Numbered from the stretch's first letter, positions 52,559-62,218 are shown. The stretch is 64,000 bases of DNA from an uncultured Cohaesibacter sp. (GCF_963662805.1 NZ_OY759860.1:1-64000), one strand, 5' to 3'. The notes: a model not told the origin generated them from the sequence alone. Translations and numbers: made by a program.

Positions 52559-53299
52559 ATGTTGCGCGTCATCTCCCTTGTTCCCAGTTGGACGGAAACC
52601 CTGATTGCCGGGGGCATCCAGCTTGTCGGGCGTTCTCGCTACTGCGTCCACCCTGCTGATGGAGTTGAGGATATTCCTATTGTCGCGGGCACAAAGGATT
52701 GGGACTGGCCCAAGATCAAAAGCCTTGAGCCGGATATCCTGTTGCTTGATCGCGAAGAGAACGCCCGCTTCATGGCCGAGCAGACGGAGGTCCCCTGCCA
52801 CGTCACTCATGTGAAATCGATCAGCGACATGGCCGGGGTGATGACCGACCTTTTCGCTTTGCTCGAAGTTCCAGCGCTAGAAGACATGGCCTCACGCTGG
52901 CAGGTGGTGGCAAATAGGGGCATGGAACCGTGGCAGATGCCGTGCCCATTACCTGGCCTTATCGAATGGGGGCGAGAGCCGGTGCGTCCGGTCGAGCGGA
53001 TCATTTATCTCATCTGGCAACAGCCATGGATGGCGGTGAGCCGTGACAGCTTCATCGGCAGCCTGTTGGCAAGGCTCGGGGTCGAGATCATGACCTTTGA
53101 GGAAAAATACTCGGTGATCGATCTCAAGAACTTCGATCCCGAGACCACGCTTCTACTGTTTTCCTCCGAGCCCTATCCTTTTTTGCGGCAAAAGGGACAA
53201 TTGGCCTTACTTGACTTTCCCCATGCCTTCGTTGATGGAGAACGGATTGGTTGGTATGGCATACGCGCCTTGCGATTCCTTGAGGCTGAACTGGCGTAG
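52559..53299 (+). CDS. BtuF-like helical-backbone metal receptor domain protein, cytosolic
   Basis: The 246-residue product begins RVISLVPSWTETLIAGG, the opening of BtuF/FepB-type class III binding proteins, and has LVGRSRYCVHP, IVAGTKDWDWPKIKSLEPDILLL in order and a late WYGIRALRFLEAEL. No signal peptide or lipobox precedes the domain, so it probably stays in the cytoplasm. Annotated relatives are called cobalamin-binding proteins, but function is not settled. It lies between aroA and cmk, separated from the latter by 64 bases. Confidence 0.82.
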   Translation: MLRVISLVPSWTETLIAGGIQLVGRSRYCVHPADGVEDIPIVAGTKDWDWPKIKSLEPDILLLDREENARFMAEQTEVPCHVTHVKSISDMAGVMTDLFALLEVPALEDMASRWQVVANRGMEPWQMPCPLPGLIEWGREPVRPVERIIYLIWQQPWMAVSRDSFIGSLLARLGVEIMTFEEKYSVIDLKNFDPETTLLLFSSEPYPFLRQKGQLALLDFPHAFVDGERIGWYGIRALRFLEAELA

Positions 53300-53363
53300 C
53301 AAGAGCCGTCAGGCATATGATCGGCCAAACCTATCAAAGCAGAAGACACACGAGGACCCTCAG

Positions 53364-53990
53364 ATGATAGTCGCGATTGACGGACCCGCCGCTTCCGGTA
53401 AAGGCACCATGGCACGAAGGCTGGCGGCCTATCTGGGCGTTCCTCATCTTGATACGGGACTGACGTTCCGCGCGGTTGCTCATGCGTTGCTGACGGCCGG
53501 TCAGCCTCTTGACGACGAGGTGCTTGCCGAACGTGCGGCGCTCGATCTTGATCTCGGGGCGCTCGATCGGGATATTCTGTCCGCCCACGAAATCGGCGAG
53601 GCCGCCTCCAAGGTCGCCGTAATGCCGAAAGTGCGCACGGCCCTCCTTCAGGCCCAGCGGGCCTTTGCCAATCAGCCCGGCGGGGCGGTTCTTGATGGCC
53701 GGGACATTGGCACGGTCGTCTGTCCCGATGCCGCCGTGAAGCTCTATGTGACCGCGAGCCCCGAAGTGCGGGCCCGCCGCCGCACCGACGAGATTCTCTC
53801 GAAGGGAGGGTCCGCTGACTATGAGCAGGTGCTCGCAGATGTCAGAAAACGCGATGAGCGCGACACCAATCGCGCCGTTGCGCCGCTGCTACCCGCTGAA
53901 GATGCCCACTTGCTTGACACATCAAAATTGGATATAGAAAGCGCATTCCGGCAAGCTGTTGGCATTGTTGAGGAAGTGAAGGCTCAATAA
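53364..53990 (+). CDS. cmk: cytidylate kinase
   Basis: The 208-residue kinase phosphorylates CMP and dCMP. It has the P-loop IDGPAASGKGT at residues 5-15, the CMP-binding LDTGLTFRAVAHA (usual Y in DTGxxYR replaced by F), LDGRDIGTVVCPDA and the lid VRKRDERDTNR. GAGGA precedes ATG 53364; the frame is open back to 53211 inside the preceding gene. It is followed by a terminator and rpsA, the standard cmk-rpsA pairing. Confidence 0.95.
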   Translation: MIVAIDGPAASGKGTMARRLAAYLGVPHLDTGLTFRAVAHALLTAGQPLDDEVLAERAALDLDLGALDRDILSAHEIGEAASKVAVMPKVRTALLQAQRAFANQPGGAVLDGRDIGTVVCPDAAVKLYVTASPEVRARRRTDEILSKGGSADYEQVLADVRKRDERDTNRAVAPLLPAEDAHLLDTSKLDIESAFRQAVGIVEEVKAQ

Positions 53991-54002
53991 ACGGGGAAGG
54001 CG

Positions 54003-54025
54003 AGGGTGCTCAAAGTGCCCTTTTT
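54003..54025 (+). terminator. terminator after cmk
   Basis: AGGGTGC at 54003-54009 pairs with GTGCCCT at 54015-54021 (two wobbles), loop TCAAA, followed by TTTTT. It lies just after the cmk stop. Confidence 0.7.
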
Positions 54026-54326
54026 GTCATGCCCTGTCTGTCTGGGCCCAATCCTTTCTCTTTTTGTTTTCAGCAAGTTGCGCAAGGCGGCTGCATTTCG
54101 GGACGGGCTTTGGTCCATGCCTCGTGTGCAAATCTGCTCCGGCTTCGCGGCGTGTCGGGATATCAGCAAAATTTGGCTCACTGTCGACCGGATGCGCGCC
54201 GGACCATTCCTTTCAACCGAAGGATGGACTTGTTTCTCACAGGAACACGGGCGGAAGAGAGCTTTGTGAAACACGAACCAAATGGCGTGACGAAGCCCTG
54301 ACAAGCAGGGTTATTTAGGAGTTTTT
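54026..54326 (+). promoter_or_regulatory. rpsA upstream/leader region
   Basis: This 300-base stretch has only overlapping short frames without homology. Just before rpsA, CCCTG and CAGGG (54296-54310) can form a small hairpin immediately upstream of TTTAGGAG, the rpsA ribosome site. S1 is known to repress its own message in bacteria, so this could be the control element; that is inference. Confidence 0.45.
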
Positions 54327-56021
54327 ATGAGCGATCTTAATCCGTCCATGGAAGATTTTGCCGCGCTTCTCGACGAGTCCTTCAGCGCAGATGAGCCCCA
54401 TGAGGGTTCCGTGATCAAGGGCACCGTCGTCGGCATCGAAAAAGACATGGCAATCATCGATGTTGGCTTGAAAGTCGAAGGCCGCGTTGCTCTGAAGGAG
54501 TTTGGAGCCCAGGCAAAAGACGGTGGTCTGGAGATTGGCTCCGAGGTTGAAGTCTACCTTGAGCGTATCGAGAATGCGATGGGCGAAGCGGTCCTGTCCC
54601 GCGACAAAGCCCGCCGCGAAGAAAGCTGGGGCAAGCTGGAAAAAGCCTTCGAAGCAGAAGAAAAAGTCAACGGTGTTATCTTCAACCAGGTCAAAGGCGG
54701 CTTCACCGTCGATCTGGATGGCGCAGTTGCCTTCCTGCCTCGCTCGCAGGTTGACATTCGCCCTGTTCGCGACGTGACCCCATTGATGCACAACCCGCAG
54801 CCTTTCCAGATCCTGAAAATGGACAAGCGCCGCGGCAACATCGTTGTGTCTCGCCGTGTTATCCTTGAAGAAACCCGCGCTGAACTGCGCACCGAACTGG
54901 TCCAGAACCTCAAAGAAGGTCAGACCGTCGAGGGTGTCGTCAAGAACATCACCGATTACGGCGCATTCGTCGATCTGGGCGGCATCGATGGTCTGCTCCA
55001 TGTTACCGACATTGCATGGCGTCGTATCAACCATCCGAGCGAAGTGCTCTCCATCGGCCAGACCGTCAAGGTCCAGATCGTTCGTGTCAACCAGGAAACG
55101 CACCGCATTTCCCTGGGCATGAAACAGCTGGAAGTCGATCCTTGGTCCGAAATCGAGCAGCGTTACCCGGTTGGTTCCAAATTCACCGGTCGCGTGACCA
55201 ACATCACCGACTACGGTGCATTCCTTGAACTGGAGCCGGGCATCGAAGGCCTGATCCACGTTTCTGAAATGTCCTGGACCAAGAAAAACGTTCATCCTGG
55301 CAAAATCGTCTCCACCTCTCAGGAAGTGGAAGTGATGATCCTGGAAGTCGATCCTGTCAAACGCCGCGTTTCTCTCGGCCTGAAACAGACCCTCGACAAT
55401 CCGTGGGCTGTCTTCGCTGACACCCATCCGGCAGGTACCGTCGTCGAAGGCGAAGTCAAGAACAAGACCGAATTTGGTCTCTTCATTGGCCTCGAAGGCG
55501 AAGTCGACGGCATGGTTCACCTGTCCGATCTGGATTGGAACCGTCCTGGCGAGCAGGTTCTCGAAGAATTCAACAAAGGTGATATGGTCAAGGCCGTCAT
55601 CCTCGATGTTGATGTCGAAAAAGAACGCATTTCCCTTGGCATCAAGCAGCTTGAAAGCGATCCGTTCGAGGATGCTTCCGGCGAAATGAAACGTGGTGCC
55701 ATCGTGACCTGCGAAATTCTTGAAGTGAAAGAAAACGGTCTCGAAGTCAAAGTTGTCGACAGCGACATGACCGCCTTCATTCGCCGCGGCGATCTGGCCC
55801 GCGACCGCGCTGACCAGCGCACCGACCGTTTCCAGGTTGGTGAAAAGGTCGACGCACGCGTCACCCAGTTCGACAAGAAAAACCGCAAGCTCGGCGTCTC
55901 CATCAAGGCTCTCGAAGTTGCAGAAGAGAAAGAAGCCATTGCACAGTTCGGTTCTTCCGATGCTGGCGCATCCCTTGGCGACATTCTCGGCGCAGCTCTG
56001 AAAGCCCGCGACGACGACTAA
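54327..56021 (+). CDS. rpsA: 30S ribosomal protein S1
   Basis: The 564-residue protein contains six S1 RNA-binding repeats. The motif VDLGGIDGLLHVTDIAWRRI (third), FLELEPGIEGLIHVSEMSW (fourth) and FIGLEGEVDGMVHLSDLDW (fifth) are the clearest. It helps mRNA bind to the 30S subunit. TAGGAG precedes ATG 54327. Codon use is strongly biased, as for a highly expressed gene. Length and domain count are normal for alphaproteobacteria. Confidence 0.97.
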   Translation: MSDLNPSMEDFAALLDESFSADEPHEGSVIKGTVVGIEKDMAIIDVGLKVEGRVALKEFGAQAKDGGLEIGSEVEVYLERIENAMGEAVLSRDKARREESWGKLEKAFEAEEKVNGVIFNQVKGGFTVDLDGAVAFLPRSQVDIRPVRDVTPLMHNPQPFQILKMDKRRGNIVVSRRVILEETRAELRTELVQNLKEGQTVEGVVKNITDYGAFVDLGGIDGLLHVTDIAWRRINHPSEVLSIGQTVKVQIVRVNQETHRISLGMKQLEVDPWSEIEQRYPVGSKFTGRVTNITDYGAFLELEPGIEGLIHVSEMSWTKKNVHPGKIVSTSQEVEVMILEVDPVKRRVSLGLKQTLDNPWAVFADTHPAGTVVEGEVKNKTEFGLFIGLEGEVDGMVHLSDLDWNRPGEQVLEEFNKGDMVKAVILDVDVEKERISLGIKQLESDPFEDASGEMKRGAIVTCEILEVKENGLEVKVVDSDMTAFIRRGDLARDRADQRTDRFQVGEKVDARVTQFDKKNRKLGVSIKALEVAEEKEAIAQFGSSDAGASLGDILGAALKARDDD

Positions 56022-56058
56022 GGTCCTCTCCGCTCGACGGGCGGATTGATGAAAATCG

Positions 56059-56092
56059 AAAAACCGCAGGTGCCTCGCATCTGCGGTTTTTT
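56059..56092 (+). terminator. terminator after rpsA
   Basis: AAAAACCGCAG at 56059-56069 pairs with CTGCGGTTTTT at 56081-56091 with an 11-base loop and a run of six T. Confidence 0.9.
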
Positions 56093-56286
56093 GTTGCCTG
56101 CCATGGTAAACGAGATGTCCCGTGGCGGGGTGTCCTCACGAAGACGTCAAGTATTTTCAAACCCTTTTTCAAATTCAGTCCGATATTGGCGTTGCAAATG
56201 ACATGGGACCGCGCGATAAATCAGCGTGCGGTCTTGCAAGGCTGCGAAAATCGATTCAGATGGCTTTGGCCACAAGGGAAGACAGA

Positions 56287-57249
56287 ATGGCATTCGACGC
56301 GGATCATTTGGTGGAACGGCGACAGATGCGGCGCAAACTCTCGACGTGGAGGCTTGTCGCAATCCTCGCGCTGATCGCTCTGGTGGTCGGGTTCGGGTTG
56401 ATGGCTGTCTTTGAAGGCACGGACCAGGCCCACGGCAAGGACCATATCGCTCAGGTCACCTTCGATGGCGTTATCCTCGGTGAGACGCGCAAGCTCAAGC
56501 TGCTTGAGGAGCTTGGCAAGTCGGACAAGGTCAAGGGCGTGGTCGTTGCGATCAACAGCCCCGGCGGCGCGACCTCTGGTGGCGAAGCCATCTATGAGGC
56601 CCTCGTCAAGCTGGGTGAGAAAAAGCCCATTGTTGCCAGTATGGACGGGCTTGCCGCTTCCGCAGGCTACATGATAGCCCTGCCGTCCGAGCGCATTTTT
56701 GCCCGTCGCTCGACGATCACCGGCTCGATTGGCGTCATTTTCCAATACACCGATGTGACCGATCTGATGAAGACCGTAGGGGTCGAGATGCGCTCGATCA
56801 AGAGCGCTCCCCTGAAGGCAGAACCCAATCCCTTCTCGCCTTATACTCCTGAGGCAGAAGCGATGATCGCCAACATGATCAACGATTCCTATCAGTGGTT
56901 TGTCGATCTGGTTGAGAAACACCGCCCCTTCGACAGGGCACGGGCGCTGGAGCTGGCTGACGGACGTGTCGTCACCGGTGGTCAGGCCGTTGAGCTGCAG
57001 CTCGTGGATGAGCTCGGTGGGCCGGAAGCGGCCAAGGATTGGCTCATCAAGGAGCACAAACTCGCAAGCGATCTTGAACTGGTCGATTGGAAGCCGGCAC
57101 CTCTCAGAAACAGCCTTCCCTTCGGTTTGGCCAGTCAGGTTGTGGCAAATTGGCTCCCTGAGCCGTTTATTGCGCTGTTTGAAACACGAAATCAGGTTGG
57201 GAAACTTGACGGACTGGTCTCAGTTTGGCAGGCTCAAAAAACCAAATAA
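56287..57249 (+). CDS. sppA: signal peptide peptidase SppA, short form
   Basis: The 320-residue S49 protease has one N-terminal transmembrane helix (about 20-40) and a periplasmic catalytic domain. Nucleophile Ser125 is in MDGLAASAGYM and the probable general-base Lys177 in SIKSAPLKAEPNPF; INSPGGATSGGEAIYEAL is the conserved oxyanion region. It degrades cleaved signal peptides in the membrane. AGGGAAG precedes ATG 56287; the open frame to 56122 runs through the intergenic region. It sits between rpsA and ihfB as in Rhizobiaceae. Confidence 0.94.
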   Translation: MAFDADHLVERRQMRRKLSTWRLVAILALIALVVGFGLMAVFEGTDQAHGKDHIAQVTFDGVILGETRKLKLLEELGKSDKVKGVVVAINSPGGATSGGEAIYEALVKLGEKKPIVASMDGLAASAGYMIALPSERIFARRSTITGSIGVIFQYTDVTDLMKTVGVEMRSIKSAPLKAEPNPFSPYTPEAEAMIANMINDSYQWFVDLVEKHRPFDRARALELADGRVVTGGQAVELQLVDELGGPEAAKDWLIKEHKLASDLELVDWKPAPLRNSLPFGLASQVVANWLPEPFIALFETRNQVGKLDGLVSVWQAQKTK

Positions 57250-57357
57250 TAAGAGCACATTACGCTTGACGGAAGAAATGAAGGCCAGCAGCATACGTCT
57301 CAAACCGGATCTGAAGTGTGATTCCGGAATAATAGTACGAATGAAGGGGAGCGGGCG

Positions 57358-57651
57358 ATGATCAAGTCCGAATTGGTACAACATATCGCAGAACAGAATC
57401 CACATCTCTATCAGAGAGACGTGGAGCATATCGTCAATGCAATTCTCGACGAGATCTCCGACGCACTTGCGCGCGGTGATCGGGTCGAGCTTCGAGGCTT
57501 TGGGGCCTTCTCTGTCAAGAACCGACCTGCTCGGGTTGGGCGCAACCCAAGGACGGGGGAGAAGGTACCTGTGGCCGAAAAATTCGTCCCCTTCTTCAAG
57601 ACCGGCAAGGAAATGCGCGAACGTCTGAACGATGGTGAAGACACCGAATAA
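57358..57651 (+). CDS. ihfB: integration host factor subunit beta
   Basis: The 97-residue DNA-bending protein has the HU/IHF pattern: KSELVQHIAEQNPHL, GDRVELRGFGAFSVKNRPAR and GRNPRTGEKVPV with the intercalating Pro in the RNPRTG arm. It pairs with IhfA. AAGGGGAGCGGGCG precedes ATG 57358. The C-terminal residues NDGEDTE are acidic. Confidence 0.95.
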   Translation: MIKSELVQHIAEQNPHLYQRDVEHIVNAILDEISDALARGDRVELRGFGAFSVKNRPARVGRNPRTGEKVPVAEKFVPFFKTGKEMRERLNDGEDTE

Positions 57652-57686
57652 GCGCCTTTCATGCCAAGCCAGGATTTGATTCGATC

Positions 57687-58082
57687 ATGAAAGTCATCAA
57701 GCGCCTGCTCCAGCTGTTGATTCTGCTGCCAGTCGGCATCGTCCTTGTCTCGCTCGCTGTGGCCAATCGCCACGACGTCAAGCTGGCGCTCGACCCGTTC
57801 TCTCCGGAACAGCCTGCGCTCGATTTCTCCGTGCCGCTCTATTTCATCATTTTCGGAGCGCTGCTTGTGGGAATTCTGATCGGCGGTTTCATGGCCTGGG
57901 TCAAGCAGGGACGCCATCGCCGCACCGCACGCGAAAAACGCTACGAAGCGCAGAAATGGCGCAATGAGGCGGACCGCCAGCAGAAACGCATGGAGAAGTT
58001 GGTGTCCGATGGCAAAGGGCAACTGCCCGAGCTTCCTGCTCCGGCCTCGACCAGCAGAGATGTCGCAAAGCCGGCTGCTTGA
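57687..58082 (+). CDS. LapA domain (DUF1049) membrane protein
   Basis: The 131-residue protein has two transmembrane helices (about 7-25 and 48-72) separated by a short NRHDVKLALDPF loop, then a basic coiled C-terminal tail. This is the LapA/YciS pattern; in E. coli LapA works with LapB in controlling LPS synthesis. The gene follows ihfB by 35 bases, the usual place in this order. The Rhizobiales function has not been shown to my knowledge. Confidence 0.88.
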   Translation: MKVIKRLLQLLILLPVGIVLVSLAVANRHDVKLALDPFSPEQPALDFSVPLYFIIFGALLVGILIGGFMAWVKQGRHRRTAREKRYEAQKWRNEADRQQKRMEKLVSDGKGQLPELPAPASTSRDVAKPAA

Positions 58083-58144
58083 TGCAATGGAGCAGATGCA
58101 TCCGGAGATTGAAAATCAAGTCTCACATGGGGCTTGCAGATCAA

Positions 58145-58179
58145 CAATGCCAGCCAAACCGGCTGGCATTGTCGCTTTT
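58145..58179 (+). terminator. hairpin terminator after lapA-like gene
   Basis: CAATGCCAGCC at 58145-58155 pairs perfectly with GGCTGGCATTG at 58161-58171; TCGCTTTT follows. The T-run is imperfect but the stem is strong. Confidence 0.75.
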
Positions 58180-58335
58180 GAGTAACGCTTTTTCCCGAAA
58201 ATTCAGTTAGTTGCGCACATTGCCCCGTCGGGATTTGCTCAACCGTCAAAAATATTCTAACACTTTTGTCGGTCGCAGTGATGCTCTGAGCGGGCGGCCA
58301 TCCCTTGAGCGCCGAATAAGAAGGAGCCGATTGCG

Positions 58336-59308
58336 ATGTTGGTCTTGACTGCCAAGGACGTTGAAGAAGCGATGGACTACGCGAGCCTGACCGAGGCTCT
58401 GCGCCAGTCGTTCCGATCCCACATCGTGACCCCAGTGCGCCATCATCACACGATCGACTTTCCCGATCAGGCGGCCGCAACCCTGCTTCTGATGCCTGCC
58501 TGGAAGGACGCCAAGGCAGCCGGAACGTCAAACGGCGGTTACATCGGCATCAAGATCCTGACGGTCTATCCCGACAACGAGACACGCGCTCTGAAGCCAT
58601 CGATCCTCGGCTCCTACCTGCTGATGGACGGCGCCAATGGTGAAGTCAAGGCAGTTCTCGATGGCCCCGACCCTGACGGTCTGGCGCACGGCCTGCGCCT
58701 CAGCACTCGCTGCCGACTATCTGGCGAGGTCGGATTCCTCATCGCTCCTCATGGTCGGCACCGGTGCCTTGTCGAGCCATCTCATTCGCGCCCACTGCGC
58801 CGTTCGTCCCATCAAGAAAGTGACGATCTGGGGCCGCAATGGTGACAAGGCGAGGGCTTTGGCTGAGCGGGTCGCTGACCTCGGTCTTGAAATTTCAGTG
58901 GCTGACGATTTGAAAAGCGCGGTCCCTGAAGCTGATATCGTCTCCTGTGCCACCATGTCGATGACGCCGCTGGTCAAGGGCGAGTGGTTGGCTCCGGGCA
59001 CCCATCTCGACCTCGTCGGAGCCTATCGTCCTGATATGCGTGAATCCGATGACGAAGCAATCCGCCGCTCCCGCGTTTACGTAGATACGCTTGCAGGGGC
59101 GACCAAAGAAGGCGGCGATATCACCCAGCCGATCAAGGCGAATGTGCTGGATCTCGATGATATTCGCGGCGATCTCTTCGGCCTGTGTCAGGACAAGTGC
59201 AGCTCCCGCTGGGGACCTGAGGAAATCACCCTGTTCAAGTCTGTCGGCACTGCGATTGAAGATCTGGCCGCCGCGCAATATATCTATGAGAAGGTCTCTG
59301 CGGACTGA
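58336..59308 (+). CDS. ornithine cyclodeaminase / mu-crystallin family protein (frameshifted here)
   Basis: Two overlapping frames make one family member. The first gives VLTAKDVEEAMDYASLTEALR and GYIGIKILTVYPDN up to VKAVLDG; the second continues with LTVWRTACASALAADYLA, LLMVGTGALSSHLIRAH (dinucleotide-binding loop) and IVSCATMSMTPLVKGEWL. One extra C in CCCC at 58665-58668 breaks it; removal gives about 323 residues, the normal length. The family includes ornithine cyclodeaminase, ketimine reductases and delta1-pyrroline-2-carboxylate reductase. It is inserted between lapA and trpF. The frame break is probably an error. Confidence 0.85.
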
Positions 59309-59354
59309 TTGAGCGTCCGTGCGTGACAAATCCGTTGCAAGGAGCCATCGGGCC

Positions 59355-60010
59355 ATGTATGTAAAAATCTGCGGGCCTATCAACGCCCGAGACAATCGAG
59401 GCAGGCTTGCAAGCAGGTGCCAACTGGATTGGATTTGTCTTTTTTCCAAAGAGCCCGAGGCATGTAGGATATGGGAAAGCGAAGGAACTGGTGGGTCCGG
59501 TACGCGGCAAAGCGTCCATAGTCGCCCTCACTGTCAATGCGAGTGACGATGAGCTTGAGGCCATCGACCAGTCGATCAATCCCGATATCTGGCAGCTGCA
59601 CGGCTCCGAGAGCCCTGACCGCATCCGGGAAATCAAGCAGCGCTATGGCCGTCCGGTCATGAAGGCGCTGACCATTCGGGACAAGGAAGATCTCGCCGCG
59701 ATCCCTCTTTATGAAGACGCCTGTGATATCTTCCTGTTTGATGCAAAAGCCCCCAAGGGAGCGGACACGGAACTTCCCGGCGGCAATGGCATCGCCTTCG
59801 ACTGGCGTCTGATCAAAAACCTCAAGCTCAAGAAACCCTTCGTGCTGGCAGGTGGGCTCGATCCGGACAATGTGTCCGAGGCCATTCGCCTGACCAACCC
59901 GCAAGGGGGTCGACGTCTCAAGCGGAATTGAAAGCGCGCCGGGCATTAAGGACCGGCAGAAGATTTTTGATTTTGTCCAGAGAGCAAGGCAGGCCGCGGA
60001 AAGCCTTTGA
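59355..60010 (+). CDS. trpF: phosphoribosylanthranilate isomerase (two frame breaks here)
   Basis: The start MYVKICG is followed, after removal of one C at 59376-59377, by LSTPETIEAGLQAGANWIG and FVFFPKSPRH, the normal TrpF beginning with catalytic Cys in KICG. The middle reads through DIWQLHGSE, FLFDAKAP with its Asp and FVLAGGLDPDNV. A second extra base in GGGGG (59905-59909) is needed to reach GVDVSSGIESAPGIKD and the stop at 60010. It makes CdRP from PRA in tryptophan synthesis and precedes trpB by 45 bases. Confidence 0.9.
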
Positions 60011-60055
60011 CCGCCTGCCCCTTTCGGACAGCAAGCGATGAGCAAGGATATTTCC

Positions 60056-61288
60056 ATGAACACCCCTTCCACCCTGCCCAACAGCATCAGCCAGGGGCCT
60101 GATGAGCGCGGCTTCTTCGGCATCTATGGCGGGCAGTTCGTCTCCGAGACGCTGATGCCGCTCATTCTCGATCTCGAGAAGGCCTACAACGAGGCCATGG
60201 CCGATCCAGCCTTCCATGAAGAACTCAGAAAGCTGCACAAGGATTATGTCGGTCGCCAGAGCCCGCTCTATTTTGCCGAACGCCTGACCGAGGAGCTTGG
60301 CGGTGCCAAGATCTATCTCAAGCGCGAAGAGCTCAACCATACCGGCAGCCACAAGATCAACAACTGCATCGGCCAGATTCTGCTGGCCAAGCGCATGGGC
60401 AAGACCCGCATCATCGCCGAAACCGGTGCCGGTCAGCACGGGGTGGCAACAGCCACAGTCTGTGCCCGCTTCGGCTTCCCATGCGAGGTCTATATGGGTG
60501 CGACCGACGTCGAGCGTCAGGCTCCGAACGTCTTCCGCATGGAGTTGCTTGGCGGCAAGGTCAATCCGGTGACTGCCGGGGCAGGCACCCTCAAGGATGC
60601 CATGAACGAGGCCCTGCGCGACTGGGTGACCAACGTCGAGAACACCTATTACATCATCGGCACCGCCGCCGGTCCGCATCCCTATCCGCGCCTTGTGCGT
60701 GACTTCCAGTCGATCATCGGTCGCGAAGTCAAGGAGCAGATGCTGGCCGCCGAAGGTCGCCTGCCGGACATGCTTTGCGCCTGTCTTGGTGGCGGATCAA
60801 TGCCATCGGTCTGTTCCATCCTTTCCTTGAGGATACGGGACGTGAAGATCGTCGGCGTGGAAGCAGCTGGACATGGCCTTGATACCGATGCCCATTGCGC
60901 CTCGCTCAATGCGGGCAAGCCGGGCGTTCTGCATGGCAACCGCACCTATCTGTTGCAGGACAGCGACGGTCAGATCCTTGAGGGTCATTCCATCTCCGCT
61001 GGCCTCGACTATCCCGGCATCGGCCCCGAGCATTCCTACTTGCGCGACACGGGCCGCGTCGAATATGTCTCGGCAACGGACACCGAGGCGCTCGAAGCGT
61101 TCCAGTTGCTCTGCCGTACCGAGGGCATCATTCCTGCGCTCGAGTCGTCCCACGCCATCGCCGAAGTGATCAAGCGCGCCCCCACCATGGACAAGGAGCA
61201 GATCATTGTGGTCAACCTCTCCGGTCGTGGTGACAAGGACGTCAACACAGTCAGCAAATATCTCGGCCAGGGCTCGATCACGGAATAA
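60056..61288 (+). CDS. trpB: tryptophan synthase beta chain
   Basis: The 410-residue PLP enzyme joins indole and serine. Lys100 in LNHTGSHKINNCIGQ binds PLP; ETGAGQHGVATATVCA, CLGGGSMPSVCSI and the phosphate loop are also present. ATG 60056 has AAGGA upstream and gives the usual MNTP start; ATG 60038 in frame is possible. It is the only undamaged gene between 58.6 kb and the window end. Partner TrpA follows after 18 bases. Confidence 0.97.
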   Translation: MNTPSTLPNSISQGPDERGFFGIYGGQFVSETLMPLILDLEKAYNEAMADPAFHEELRKLHKDYVGRQSPLYFAERLTEELGGAKIYLKREELNHTGSHKINNCIGQILLAKRMGKTRIIAETGAGQHGVATATVCARFGFPCEVYMGATDVERQAPNVFRMELLGGKVNPVTAGAGTLKDAMNEALRDWVTNVENTYYIIGTAAGPHPYPRLVRDFQSIIGREVKEQMLAAEGRLPDMLCACLGGGSMPSVCSILSLRIRDVKIVGVEAAGHGLDTDAHCASLNAGKPGVLHGNRTYLLQDSDGQILEGHSISAGLDYPGIGPEHSYLRDTGRVEYVSATDTEALEAFQLLCRTEGIIPALESSHAIAEVIKRAPTMDKEQIIVVNLSGRGDKDVNTVSKYLGQGSITE

Positions 61289-61306
61289 GCAGCAGGAACA
61301 ACAGCA

Positions 61307-62147
61307 ATGGAAAAGACACGTATTGATACCCGCTTTGCTGCCTGCAAGGCTGAAAACCGCCCCGCACTCGTCGGCTTCATCACCGCTGGCGACCCGGACC
61401 TCGACACCTCGCTCGAAATCTTCAAGGCCCTGCCGAAGGCTGGCGTTGATGTGATCGAGCTGGGCATGCCCTTCTCTGATCCCATGGCAGAAGGTGTCCC
61501 CATCCAGCTCGCGACCCAGCGAGCAATGGCGGGTGGCCAGACCATGGCCAAGACGCTTCAGATGGTCCGCGACTTCCGCAAGGAAGACAACGACACCCCG
61601 ATCATTCTGATGGGTTACTACAATCCCATCTATATCTGGGGATCGGAAAAGTTCGTCGCCGATGCAAAGGCCGCTGGGGCCGATGGGCTGATCGTGGTCG
61701 ATCTGCCGCCCGAGCATGACGATGAACTCTGCCTGCCTGCCCCGCGATGGCGGCCTCAATTTCATCCGCCTTGCCACCCCGACCACCGACGACAAGCGTC
61801 TGCCGGAAGGTTCTCGAAAACACCTCCGGATTTGTCTATTATGTCTCGGTGACCGGTATCACCGGCTCTGGAGCTCTCGATGCCGAAAAGGTCGCCTTGG
61901 CCGTTGAGCGGATCAAGGGGCACACCGAACTTCCCGTGGCCTGTCGGTTTTGGCGTCAAGGACCCCCGATCAGGCAGAGGCCGTTGGCCGCAATGCTGAT
62001 GGGGTCGTGGTCGGCTCGGTGCTGGTCAATGCGATCAAGGACAGCCTTGATGCCGATGGCAAGGCAACGGCAACCCACCGTGTCTGCCGTCACCGATATC
62101 GTCTCCGGTCCTGGCCGAAGAGGCTTGCCGCAAGGCCCCGTGCCTGA
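61307..62147 (+). CDS. trpA: tryptophan synthase alpha chain (multiple frame breaks here)
   Basis: The first 145 residues are intact: LVGFITAGDPDLDTSL, catalytic Glu in VIELGMPFSDPMAEGVPIQ and ILMGYYNPIYIWG. After LPPEHDDELCLPA the frame changes repeatedly. I place extra bases in CCCC 61740-61743, GG 61805-61806, T 61942, G 61960-61961, CCC 62074-62076, near 62106-62111 and CCCC 62136-62139. Correcting these gives LNFIRLATPTTDDKRLP, GFVYYVSVTGITGSGALD and PDQAEAVGRNADGVVVGSVL, ending near 62147. Seven insertions in 400 bases argue for poor sequence rather than gene decay. Confidence 0.88.
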
Positions 62148-62191
62148 CCGTAGATTCCAGTATCTTTTCACCGCGAGGTGAGACAAATTCG

Positions 62192-62218
62192 AACCGGAGG
62201 GGAAACACCCCTCCGGTT
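62192..62218 (+). terminator. hairpin after trpA
   Basis: AACCGGAGGGG at 62192-62202 pairs perfectly with CCCCTCCGGTT at 62208-62218, loop AAACA. No T-run is seen, although the surrounding sequence is unreliable. Confidence 0.65.

Noticed and set aside
54315..55520. 401-codon minus-strand frame opposite rpsA
   Set aside because: Antisense to the S1 repeats; its apparent repeats are the complement of those domains.
59355..62147. Programmed frameshifting in trpF and trpA
   Set aside because: Too many shifts, all of one sign and at plain homopolymers without slippery-site or pseudoknot context; an intact trpB sits between.
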